DNA of 14,717 nt, from contig CAWFFV010000095.1 in the NCBI GenBank assembly GCA_963814985.1, positions 1-14,717 on the forward strand, written 5' to 3'. Source of the stretch: CAWFFV01 sp963814985. Its GTDB lineage: Bacteria; Chloroflexota; Ktedonobacteria; Ktedonobacterales; Ktedonobacteraceae. The notes beneath the pieces were generated by a model that saw only the letters and a program-made list of their open reading frames with translations, made no database searches and was not told the origin of the DNA. The position numbers and the translations under genes were made by a program. Of the stretch, positions 8,188-14,717 are shown piece after piece; the stretch's first letter is position 1; each line of letters begins with the position of its first letter.

Positions 8188-8207
8188 GGTTGAAGGTGCG
8201 TTCAACC
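8188..8207. promoter_or_regulatory. Third inverted repeat, GGTTGAA/TTCAACC
   Basis: GGTTGAA-N6-TTCAACC is a perfect 7-bp dyad. It resembles the GGTTAAG dyads at its outer ends (GGTT ... AACC) but has a wider centre. In RNA it would form a small hairpin about 90 nt ahead of the start codon. It could be a related operator or a leader structure. Confidence 0.45.
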
Positions 8208-8294
8208 GGCTGTGTCCATGAGCAGATGTCCAGATCTATTCTGTAGGAATGCAGAATGCGTTTGGCAAGAAATTGAAGTAGGAATAGGAAAAAG

Positions 8295-9728
8295 ATGCTT
8301 ACGAAACCACGACGTACTTCGATCAATTCCGTCGAGAAGCGCCGACGCTTCTCACCACTCATGCTTATCGGTGCCGGTATCACGCTCTTGCTAATAATAG
8401 GTGCTGGCGTGTTCGTTGTGCAGCAGGTTGGGGGCAAATCGCATGCAGCTGCGGTACTCAATCCCAACTGTAACCTGAAGGTGCCGAATCATCCCTTAAC
8501 GGCCAAGGGGCTGGCAACGCCCTATCAACTGAGCGCCACCGATCCAGCCGCAGGACCGTGTAATGAGGCGAATGTTAACCAGAGTGCTTTTGTGCAGGCA
8601 TCCATCATTGATCCTGCTACGGGCGCTATCTCTGTTTACAATCCGCTGGTAATTGATGCAGGCACCCAACCACTGGTCGTACCGACCGCGCCAACTTTGC
8701 CTGCACATGCCATTGTAGCGCTACATTTTGGCTTCAATGGTACGTTACTCACTCTCAAGGGCAATGGCGCGAACCAGGGTAACTGTGTTAATGGTGCCAA
8801 AGGCACGGTCTTTGGACAGTTTGCCTATTGTAACGCCAAAGCATTCTTCGCCAAAGCCAATCAGCTGATTGCTGCGGGAACTCTGGTTGTGCCACCACTT
8901 GGAACAGCGCTCGATGGACAGCCCTGCCCAAGCGTACGTGATTTCGCGGTGGTTGATATGGACCAGAGTGATAACGTACAAACGCAATACATCACAAATG
9001 GTACTCAGACGGCTCAATTGACAGCTGCTAATCAAGCGAACTTTCCGGCAGCAACCACATTAGGCAATCCGAGTGATAATGCTCTGGTCTCCAAAATCCT
9101 TGATCCTGCCGTGGGTTGCAAGCCCTGGACAGCACCAGATCTGGCGAACAATGGAGCCCCAACACCTGCATTGGTACTAGACGAGTTACAGGCCAGACAA
9201 TTCCAGGCAGCGCCAGTTGCTCTGGTTCCTGCTGGCGACGAGATGGTGCTTGTCAACAATAACCTCAGTCTGGCAAAGGTCAATGCATATCGCAGAGGTG
9301 TTGACCAGACGCCTGCAAACACGCTCAATGATGCAAGTACCACCACATACTGCACAAACCTGCTCAATATTGCCCTCCCTCGCCTGAATCTGGATAAAAC
9401 CATGACCATGAATGCAGCGTCACCGATGCCCGCCGTCGCGAACTCGCTATTCACCTTCCTGGCAACGCGTCTTCAAGCGACCCTTGGTGCGGGTGGTCTG
9501 AACTGCGTCGGCTTGCTGAATGTTCAGAATCCAGTGACCCTGACAGCAGACGGTAACGGTGTAACAACTGCAGCCGTAATTGCACCTGCGGCAGCTCCAG
9601 TAGCACCAGCTGCACCAGCAGCGACGCCAACGGCCGCAGCAGCAGCACCGACAGCAACCGCAGCCCCAGCAGTAACACCGACAGCACCCGCTGCACCAGC
9701 AGTGACACCGACGGCTGCTGCAAACTAA
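8295..9728 (+). CDS. Large secreted or membrane-anchored protein with an Ala/Pro/Thr-rich tail
   Basis: This 477-residue protein has a basic start (KRRRF), one hydrophobic segment at about 20-43, and SHAAAV just after it, which could be a signal-peptidase site; it is exported or N-anchored. The main domain (about 55-420) has eight cysteines, an even number suiting disulfides outside the cell, and motifs such as NPLTAKGLATPYQL, FVQASIIDPATGAISVYNPL, PCPSVRDFAVVDMDQSDNV and YRRGVDQTPA. From memory it resembles an uncharacterised family of secreted proteins found in actinobacteria and filamentous fungi; I know no activity for it. The tail from about 425 is low complexity, with AAPAVTPTA repeated, like a cell-wall-spanning linker. 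AGGAA boxes lie just before the ATG. The unusually rich upstream region suggests regulated expression. Confidence 0.8.
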   Translation: MLTKPRRTSINSVEKRRRFSPLMLIGAGITLLLIIGAGVFVVQQVGGKSHAAAVLNPNCNLKVPNHPLTAKGLATPYQLSATDPAAGPCNEANVNQSAFVQASIIDPATGAISVYNPLVIDAGTQPLVVPTAPTLPAHAIVALHFGFNGTLLTLKGNGANQGNCVNGAKGTVFGQFAYCNAKAFFAKANQLIAAGTLVVPPLGTALDGQPCPSVRDFAVVDMDQSDNVQTQYITNGTQTAQLTAANQANFPAATTLGNPSDNALVSKILDPAVGCKPWTAPDLANNGAPTPALVLDELQARQFQAAPVALVPAGDEMVLVNNNLSLAKVNAYRRGVDQTPANTLNDASTTTYCTNLLNIALPRLNLDKTMTMNAASPMPAVANSLFTFLATRLQATLGAGGLNCVGLLNVQNPVTLTADGNGVTTAAVIAPAAAPVAPAAPAATPTAAAAAPTATAAPAVTPTAPAAPAVTPTAAAN

Positions 9729-9750
9729 CTTATAGTGTAATCATAGTAAC

Positions 9751-9828
9751 GAGCACACTATCTGAACGTCGCGTTTCTTTTATCGGAGAACTCTGATGGA
9801 AAGAACCGAATGGACGGATAGTGTGCTC
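9751..9828. terminator. Large two-tier inverted repeat after the secreted-protein gene
   Basis: GAGCACACTATC (9751-9762) and GATAGTGTGCTC (9817-9828) are perfect inverted copies. Inside the 54-nt loop a second arm pair, GTTTCTTTTATC and GATGGAAAGAAC, pairs with wobbles and one mismatch. TTTGTG follows. It most likely ends transcription from the gene at 8295, but the T run is weak. A small mobile repeat is an alternative. Confidence 0.5.
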
Positions 9829-9872
9829 TTTGTGTGATTATGATGGTAAATAGAGTGGGATACAAGCTGCGT

Positions 9873-10283
9873 TTAACTACATTGCATAATCAAATGTACC
9901 TGGGAAAAGTCACGCTCAGTCAGCGCATGCTGCGGAATGTAGAAATAGAGCATGCCCACATCACCCCACATCATCCCCGTATCATCGTCGGAATCAATTT
10001 GCAGGAGCAGTTGCCAGTCTGTAGAGGTCTCCTTCCCACCGAGTATCTTGCTGGCATTCCTGAGAAGTCTCCCTGTATCTGATGGGGATATCCCAGAAGC
10101 TGGTGATATGGGACCGAGTTCTGGTACAACGAGCATAATTGTTGGCCAAGGCTTATATATGCATCGGCTTCCCGTCTTCGCTCGAAGGGTGCATCTGGCA
10201 TAAATGCGTCATAAGAGAGACCTGCTCTCAATAGGGAGTGACTAAAAGGAGGAAGCATCAGCTTGCTCGAAAATTCAATGGCG
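9873..10283 (-). pseudogene. DUF1963 (YwqG-like) protein, degraded fragment
   Basis: Read on the minus strand, one frame gives SSKLMLPPFSHSLL and then YHQLLGYPHQIQGD. A second frame gives TDWQLLLQIDSDDDTGMMWG followed by DVGMLYFYIP and ends at TAA. These are the conserved C-terminal blocks of DUF1963 proteins ('HQLLGYPDPIQGD' and 'LLLQIDSDDxxGMMWGDxG'). The function of that family is not established. The two blocks are joined by a frameshift, and the segment between them is shorter than usual, so an internal deletion is likely. The N-terminal half is missing: family resemblance stops near 10283, where a plus-strand regulator fragment begins. This is a truncated, non-functional remnant. Confidence 0.75.
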
Positions 10284-10332
10284 CATGCTGGATAGATTGT
10301 TTGTTCTTCTGAAGAAACAGGCCTTGAAGATT

Positions 10333-10431
10333 TCTTCTTTAACCCGATTGGAGCGGCGTGGCTGGATTGAGGCATTGCAATCTGAGGATCGCCGTCGTCC
10401 GTACCGCATTACGGGTGCCGGGGAGGTAGCG
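10333..10431 (+). pseudogene. PadR-type transcriptional regulator, internal fragment
   Basis: The plus strand encodes SSLTRLERRGWIEALQSEDR followed by RRPYRITGAGEVA. This is the recognition-helix-to-wing part of a PadR winged-helix regulator ('L.RLE..GWIEA...EDRRRPYRIT.AG'). The helices before it are missing, and the reading runs straight into the homopolymer tract at 10432, which would encode only Phe and Lys. So the gene is cut on both sides: by the DUF1963 remnant on the left and by the T/A tract on the right. A working protein is not possible from this piece. Confidence 0.7.
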
Positions 10432-10485
<54 letters not shown>

Positions 10486-10514
10486 ATTCCTCAGCGCGAG
10501 GGCGCTTCGCAGAT

Positions 10515-10575
10515 CGTTTTTTGTTGACAGTGGCAGGGTTAGCATCGCCAACCCTGCCACTGTCAACAAAAAACG
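10515..10575. repeat. Perfect 26-bp inverted repeat with a 9-nt loop
   Basis: Arms at 10515-10540 and 10550-10575 are exact reverse complements. The left arm begins CGTTTTTTGTTGACAG and the right arm ends CTGTCAACAAAAAACG. The T run lies on the 5' side and the A run on the 3' side on both strands, the reverse of a normal intrinsic terminator. This suggests a mobile-element end pair, a MITE-like repeat, or a foldback read artefact next to the homopolymer tract. Confidence 0.8.
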
Positions 10576-10631
10576 AGGACGAGCCACCACAGGTGGTGAG
10601 AAAACCTAAGTAGTTCCGAAACGTTTAGCTA

Positions 10632-11649
10632 TTAGTTAGTACAGCGACCCAAACCTGCATTCTGCAACCAGTTATTTGCCATTGCGATAGACCTATCGCA
10701 ACCTGTGTGCTTAACGCCGTCAACGCTGGCTTTTTGATCCATAACATTAACTCGGATCTTTCTCGATACTGGTATGTACCCATGTGCAACCGGTGTAGGT
10801 AACCCGCTGAACTGCTGCACCTAACCCATCGGGCCAGGCAGCCGATGAAGCACTGACCACGCCGTCGCTGTGTAAGAGGACGCCACAGTTTTCACCAATA
10901 GTCAGCCATTGAGCGCCCCCACCGATTTCAGTGTTTTTCAACCCCTGGATAAACTGGCTACCAGGCTTCATTTCTATTGCCTGGTGCTCGAAGGGATCAA
11001 AATCGGCGATGGCTGCCCCATCGTGAGGGGTGGAGATGGTTGCGACACGGCCTATCAGAAGATTAGGCGGAAGTGGTCCCAGGCCTGCCTTGTCAGTCTG
11101 GAGAGCGGCGCAGTTACCACTATGATCTTCGACTGTTTGAGCAATAGCCGAACGGATGATCAGTCCACCCATGCTATGGACAACCAGGTCTACGGATATC
11201 CCTTGCAGGGTGTAATTCTGGTAGATATACCAGGCAAGGTGGTAGCCAAGTTTCTCGATGGGATAGTCTGTGTCTATGGTTTTCTGCTGATCAAGCGCCT
11301 GGGCGGCAGCGGCATCGGCTGTGCTACAACTATTAGGAGCGCTTATTGGTCCGTAGACGCCTTTAATCGTGGCATTGCAGCCAGCCTCGTTCGTATAGTA
11401 ACCAAGATTAACGGTCGTTAATCCCTTGCCTTGCAGATATGTGGATGCTTTGCTCATGCTAGCGCCACAGTTGTCTGAAAAACCGTGAATGAGTAGGACT
11501 GGATTTGGCGCGGCGGCATGTGCTGACGACAGGCGCGGCAATACGACAAAACCGGCTGCGATGATCCCCAACAGTAGCATGCTACTGCACAGCCATGTGA
11601 TAGCCCTAAAACCTTTCTTCTTAGAAAGTTTCTTACGGGTGTTAAGCAC
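10632..11649 (-). pseudogene. Secreted alpha/beta-hydrolase lipase, one late frameshift
   Basis: This enzyme type hydrolyses lipid esters outside the cell. A long N-terminal signal (residues about 1-47, ending near SSAHA) precedes NPVLLIHGFSDNCG, the oxyanion strand. The nucleophile is Ser159 in VVHSMGG. Asp262 in SDGVV and His292 in TWVHTS are likely triad partners, as in class 2 lipases. The first frame stops at 10747 (EKDPS). Another frame continues sensibly as IRVNVMDQKASVDGVKHTGCDR ending in GRCTN at 10632, so a one-base shift lies near 10757-10762. Across both frames the exported part has eight cysteines; the last two lie in the tail, supporting it as part of the original protein. The catalytic residues precede the break, so the shortened protein might still work. 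The start is GTG at 11649, with GAAAGGA about 10 nt upstream; an ATG nearer that box is in the wrong frame. Confidence 0.78.
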
Positions 11650-11660
11650 GCTAAATTCAT

Positions 11661-11935
11661 CCTTTCGCTAGATAAGTGTACGTACGATTGGCACCAATAT
11701 TTGGGTGAATGAGACGGATATACTGCTATATTATTATCAGCGGTATTAATGACTTTTTTTTACCAGGAAAGCGTAATTTGACTTAAAGTAATGGTATGTA
11801 AATACGAATTGCTATTTTCTGATTTCAGGCACAAGAAGGTGCTGTCGTCCGTCGTGTTCTTCTAGCGAAGTTTGGGAAAATAGAAGGTGTTGTAAGACCG
11901 AACCATTTGTCTTAGCGGTGCCGACATTGGGGGGA
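11661..11935. other. Intergenic region, AT-rich, no gene seen
   Basis: This gap lies upstream of the lipase gene and downstream of the nuclease gene. It holds an AT-rich stretch at about 11719-11745, a run of eight Ts near 11755-11762, and two similar 11-mers (AGAAGGTGCTG and AGAAGGTGTTG, about 50 nt apart). I see no convincing promoter pair, terminator or small gene. Confidence 0.4.
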
Positions 11936-14311
11936 CTATGTAGTTGGATACAGGTCTTTCTCTGTCAGTACGAGCATTTCACCTGTAAACCAGGGTTTTA
12001 GGCCATCAATACGCTGTTGCGTTCCCCGGTTCCATTCTTCTTCAGATGTAGCAAAGACAATGCCGTCAATTTTGTCTCGTTTGCAAACCTGTTCATAGAA
12101 ATAGAACTGTTGTTTTTCTACCTTCGCGTTTTCCTCGTTTTTCTTGCTCTTAGCCTCGCCGACGTATAATTTGCCATCAGATAAACACAATATATCGAGA
12201 TTCTTATTGTGTGTGTTGGCGTTAGCCATTGGATCATTAGGGTGTAAGTAGATATTTGAGTCAGGAAGCCACTCAAAGCTATGTTTACTCTTGTTTTTCA
12301 GATAACTCACAGCAAGCAGAGGAACTTCTATATTTTGATTTAACCCTTGATAAATTATTTCAGGTAACTTATAGAGCCATATTGGATTTGTTTTATACAC
12401 CTGCATAGTAAAACATCGGGAGCATTCAAAAGAGCGCCCAATACGATCAATAGGATACCATGCTTCAAAAGAACATGTTTCGCACCTTAACAGAAAACCT
12501 CGTTCTAGCAAATCCTTGTCAAGGAGTTCTATTGCTTCTTGAGGTAATTCATCACATTCTTTTCTAAAATAGGATTGCAAGTCTTCTGGTAGAGATTTCC
12601 CTAACTGTTTGCAAAGCTCAATGTGGTGGAGGGCACGGCGCTCTTCATTCTTTAAAACTTTTCCAAGTTTCGTTTTATCATTCTTGTTGTGCATAAGTAA
12701 TTCAAACAAGTCACGATACAGCGGTATTGTAAAATAGTGAACGGCCTTTTCAAGACTACCTGCCCTTTGGACGAACTGTTGCTGATATTTGCCGGCACCG
12801 CTTATCTCCAGATGAGAAAAGTTGCCAGCATCAAAGAATGTTTCAGCAACTTGTTTTAGTGATGGAATATTGAAATCAAGAGGTTCTTGCTTGTCGATTT
12901 GGATTTTGAGATATCGTTCTCTGGTGATACGGAATTGAGGTAGTGTTATTTGCTCGTGTAGTATGCCGCGAGGAAAATGATGAATTGTCTCTGATGATAT
13001 TTCTTTTTGTACAAGAGAACGGCTAGGAGGAAGCATACAATTATTCCATTTAATTGTGATCGTATATATCCCGGTTGTGTTATCTTTGGGTAACTTAGGA
13101 ATGAATGTACATGCCGATCCATCTTTCATTACTACTATTCGTTCTTCCATTATGGAAGGGCGAATATAATTGTAGCTTATTAGATCATTATGAATTGTTA
13201 TGTTCCAATTACTCAAATATTTATGTTGCGACCTTTTTTTGTGAAGATTATCAACAAGAGCCTGAAGACGAGAAAAATCCTTGGCAGTAGATGAGAACAT
13301 GATGTCTGCTCCTGCCATAACCAATCTATAAAAAGCGCCTCCATAGTCTGAATTTAGCCATTTCACAATAGCATCTGAATTATTTTCAAGATCTAGAAAT
13401 GATAACCAGGCAACGTAAATTGCATTGGCGCGTAAATTCCAAAATAACACAGCGTCTTCTAGATTGAATTTGTCAGATACAAGTATCACAATGGCTGGCG
13501 GGCGTTTGTCATGAGAGTAATTTTTTATACGTTCGGGAGTTCCTCCCGTCTTTAGATATGTCCTGGTTAAACCAACAAAAGATTGAGATACACCAGAAAA
13601 ATGCTGCAATTTACAACATGTATTTAGAATTCTAACGGCACCAGATAAAGGAAATTGGTATTCTTCCGAGATAATATTTGCTAGCTGATAAAGATCAGGG
13701 GCTGGTATCACTTGTTCTTCTTGTAGATAAGTCCCTACATGCTCTCGATTATATTCAGGTTTAACTAGTTTTTCGAGAAAAGTTTCGCGATATCCCGTGG
13801 CGTCTAGATCTATTTCTCCATCCATGACATTGATCATTGGTTCTCTTGGTTCTATGTCGCCGCATACCACTAATGCTAATCGGCTGGTATTATCTGCAAC
13901 AGCGACAAATTTATTTATAAATGGTTTTTGTTCTTTATGCATCTCTATCCATTCGGCACCTGTTGTAGCATTCATACCGCCTCCCGATGATAAGGGGTCT
14001 AATGAAGCAACTCCTGATACCGATTCCCATGGAATAATGCCAAATGGGTGGAGACGAACAGAAAGATCATCTAGTTGATTGGGTGTCATTCCTGGAGCGA
14101 GCACAATAAGATCAGGGTCATAATCAGCCAGGAAACGTTGGTAATTATCAGATATGCTATCTTGATCTGTAAGAGGAATGATAACGTTGAAGTAGCCCCC
14201 CATCATCGCACAGTTATATTTTATGATTTCTTCAAAACGATCCCACTCATCTGGCCTAATAAGCCATGCAATACTTCTTGGATATACAGAGGCAAGAGCA
14301 AACTGTTGCAT
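11936..14311 (-). CDS. 791-residue protein with zinc ribbon and PD-(D/E)XK nuclease domain
   Basis: I do not recognise a named family. The N-terminal part (about 12-75) alternates strand and helix (SIAWLIRP, FNVIIPL, PDLIVLAPG), suggesting a Rossmann-like domain. A long middle region of about 530 residues has no motif I can name. Near the C-terminus CETC (Cys610, Cys613) and CSRC (Cys630, Cys633) form a zinc ribbon. A RecB/Cas4-type nuclease core follows: Asp706 in NLDIL, GEAK with Glu719 and Lys721 (D-x12-E-x-K), then Q735-FYF-Y739, a QxxxY motif. This predicts metal-dependent DNA (or RNA) cutting in the cytoplasm. There is no signal peptide or helicase motif. The frame is intact through 2.4 kb, and AAAGGA sits 8 nt before the ATG. 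It is AT-richer than its neighbours, suggesting transfer. A defence role is plausible but unproven. Confidence 0.75.
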   Translation of the reverse strand: MQQFALASVYPRSIAWLIRPDEWDRFEEIIKYNCAMMGGYFNVIIPLTDQDSISDNYQRFLADYDPDLIVLAPGMTPNQLDDLSVRLHPFGIIPWESVSGVASLDPLSSGGGMNATTGAEWIEMHKEQKPFINKFVAVADNTSRLALVVCGDIEPREPMINVMDGEIDLDATGYRETFLEKLVKPEYNREHVGTYLQEEQVIPAPDLYQLANIISEEYQFPLSGAVRILNTCCKLQHFSGVSQSFVGLTRTYLKTGGTPERIKNYSHDKRPPAIVILVSDKFNLEDAVLFWNLRANAIYVAWLSFLDLENNSDAIVKWLNSDYGGAFYRLVMAGADIMFSSTAKDFSRLQALVDNLHKKRSQHKYLSNWNITIHNDLISYNYIRPSIMEERIVVMKDGSACTFIPKLPKDNTTGIYTITIKWNNCMLPPSRSLVQKEISSETIHHFPRGILHEQITLPQFRITRERYLKIQIDKQEPLDFNIPSLKQVAETFFDAGNFSHLEISGAGKYQQQFVQRAGSLEKAVHYFTIPLYRDLFELLMHNKNDKTKLGKVLKNEERRALHHIELCKQLGKSLPEDLQSYFRKECDELPQEAIELLDKDLLERGFLLRCETCSFEAWYPIDRIGRSFECSRCFTMQVYKTNPIWLYKLPEIIYQGLNQNIEVPLLAVSYLKNKSKHSFEWLPDSNIYLHPNDPMANANTHNKNLDILCLSDGKLYVGEAKSKKNEENAKVEKQQFYFYEQVCKRDKIDGIVFATSEEEWNRGTQQRIDGLKPWFTGEMLVLTEKDLYPTT

Positions 14312-14463
14312 TGTCCAGATCCTTTCCGTTTTCTGAGATCCACCAGAACCACATATCTTTCTGCTATATCATTAAAAGCTTGGGTTTGAACATATATTTG
14401 GTAGGGCTTAGTATATCAGTTCCATAACATGTGGTAAATAAGTACAGCCTTTTGTTTGGTGAA

Positions 14464-14490
14464 ATCGGGGTAACTTAAGAATACTCCGAT
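14464..14490. promoter_or_regulatory. Inverted repeat in the divergent intergenic region
   Basis: ATCGGGGTA (14464-14472) and TACTCCGAT (14482-14490) pair at eight of nine positions, with one mismatch that is G-U in plus-strand RNA, around a 9-nt centre. It lies between the divergent nuclease gene and the gene at 14629. It may be a regulator site; there is no T run to make it a terminator. Confidence 0.4.
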
Positions 14491-14530
14491 ATACCTGCCA
14501 AAAGTTTCCCTTCGGCCCCCACTCAAAAGA

Positions 14531-14544
14531 ATATATCGATATAT
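14531..14544. promoter_or_regulatory. 14-bp perfect palindrome upstream of a promoter
   Basis: ATATATCGATATAT is fully symmetric and ends 8 bp before the -35 box at 14553. Its position suits an operator for a dimeric regulator. AT-rich palindromes also arise by chance, so this is tentative. Confidence 0.45.
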
Positions 14545-14552
14545 GCAGATAT

Positions 14553-14582
14553 TTGACAGGGAACAGGGTACCATCCTATAAT
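14553..14582 (+). promoter_or_regulatory. Consensus sigma-70 promoter
   Basis: TTGACA (14553-14558) and TATAAT (14577-14582) both match consensus perfectly, with an 18-nt spacer. Transcription would start near 14589, about 40 nt before the ATG at 14629. This rules out the in-frame ATG at 14581, which overlaps the -10 box. Confidence 0.85.
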
Positions 14583-14628
14583 GTTAGAACAAATTTTCGA
14601 TTTTAAGCACAAGAGGAGTGATGACCAT

Positions 14629-14717
14629 ATGGTAGAGGATGTTTGTGTAGAGCTAAGGTTTGTTCAGTTCAATCCTAATGACCATATAGTGCAGTTGAAG
14701 ATAAAGCCATGGTTCCA
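14629..14717 (+). CDS. N-terminal part of an unidentified protein, cut by the window end
   Basis: Only about 29 residues are visible, beginning MVEDVCVELRFVQFNPNDHI and continuing to KIKPWF. The alternating hydrophobic pattern looks like beta strands. I do not recognise the family. GAGGAG (14613-14618) sits 10 nt before the ATG, and a consensus promoter lies just upstream, so this is a real gene start. It is transcribed away from the nuclease gene across a 317-nt shared region, so the two may be co-regulated or belong to one system. The rest lies beyond the window. Confidence 0.7.
   Translation, partial: MVEDVCVELRFVQFNPNDHIVQLKIKPWF

Noticed and set aside
10515..10575. Intrinsic terminator for the lipase gene
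   Set aside because: The T run is in the 5' arm and the A run in the 3' arm on both strands, so the required U tail after the stem is missing.
10909..11421. 170-residue plus-strand open frame
   Set aside because: It is antisense to the lipase gene, which has clear catalytic motifs; it is a shadow of that gene.
14581..14628. Earlier ATG for the gene at the right end
   Set aside because: This ATG overlaps the TATAAT box, upstream of the expected transcript start, and has no ribosome binding site.

Overview
The window looks like chromosomal DNA from a large, repeat-bearing soil bacterium, most likely of the Ktedonobacteria (Chloroflexota) or a similar lineage. This is an inference from the style of the proteins: secreted proteins with Ala/Pro/Thr tails, an SMP-30/NHL lipoprotein, a secreted lipase with a long N-terminus and a DUF1963 remnant. 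No rRNA or tRNA marker is present to confirm it.

Layout, left to right. (1) 110-1922: a full-length recJ exonuclease gene broken by about eight single-base shifts, followed by a terminator. (2) 2071-2206: a minus-strand remnant of a glutamate dehydrogenase gene, then a GC-rich stretch with a broken NAD(P)-binding SDR/NmrA-type oxidoreductase gene (2531-3419). (3) 3579-4154: a small two-helix membrane protein, convergent with a frameshifted NHL-repeat lipoprotein gene (4229-5198, minus). The two share one long hairpin terminator. (4) 5295-6818: an intact MFS transporter of the GPH/SLC45 type with its terminator, convergent with an intact xdhC-type maturation gene (7054-7845, minus). (5) 7846-8294: a regulatory region rich in inverted repeats, leading into an intact gene for a large secreted or anchored protein (8295-9728). 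(6) 9729-10631: a scrapyard holding a large imperfect hairpin, a degraded DUF1963 gene, the tail of a PadR-type regulator cut by a T20A32 homopolymer tract, and a perfect 26-bp inverted repeat. (7) 10632-11649 (minus): a secreted lipase gene with one late frameshift. (8) 11936-14311 (minus): an AT-richer, intact gene for a 791-residue protein ending in a zinc ribbon and a RecB/Cas4-like PD-(D/E)XK nuclease domain. (9) From 14629: the start of a divergent gene with a near-perfect sigma-70 promoter and an upstream palindrome.

Most genes stand alone or in convergent or divergent pairs; there is no clear multi-gene operon. The best candidate for an undescribed system is the 791-residue nuclease with its divergently transcribed, truncated neighbour. 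The second is the operator-like cluster upstream of the secreted protein. Five genes carry frameshifts that leave the protein sequence readable across the break. The sequence alone cannot settle whether this is true decay or poor read quality, but the T20A32 tract makes local assembly error a serious possibility.
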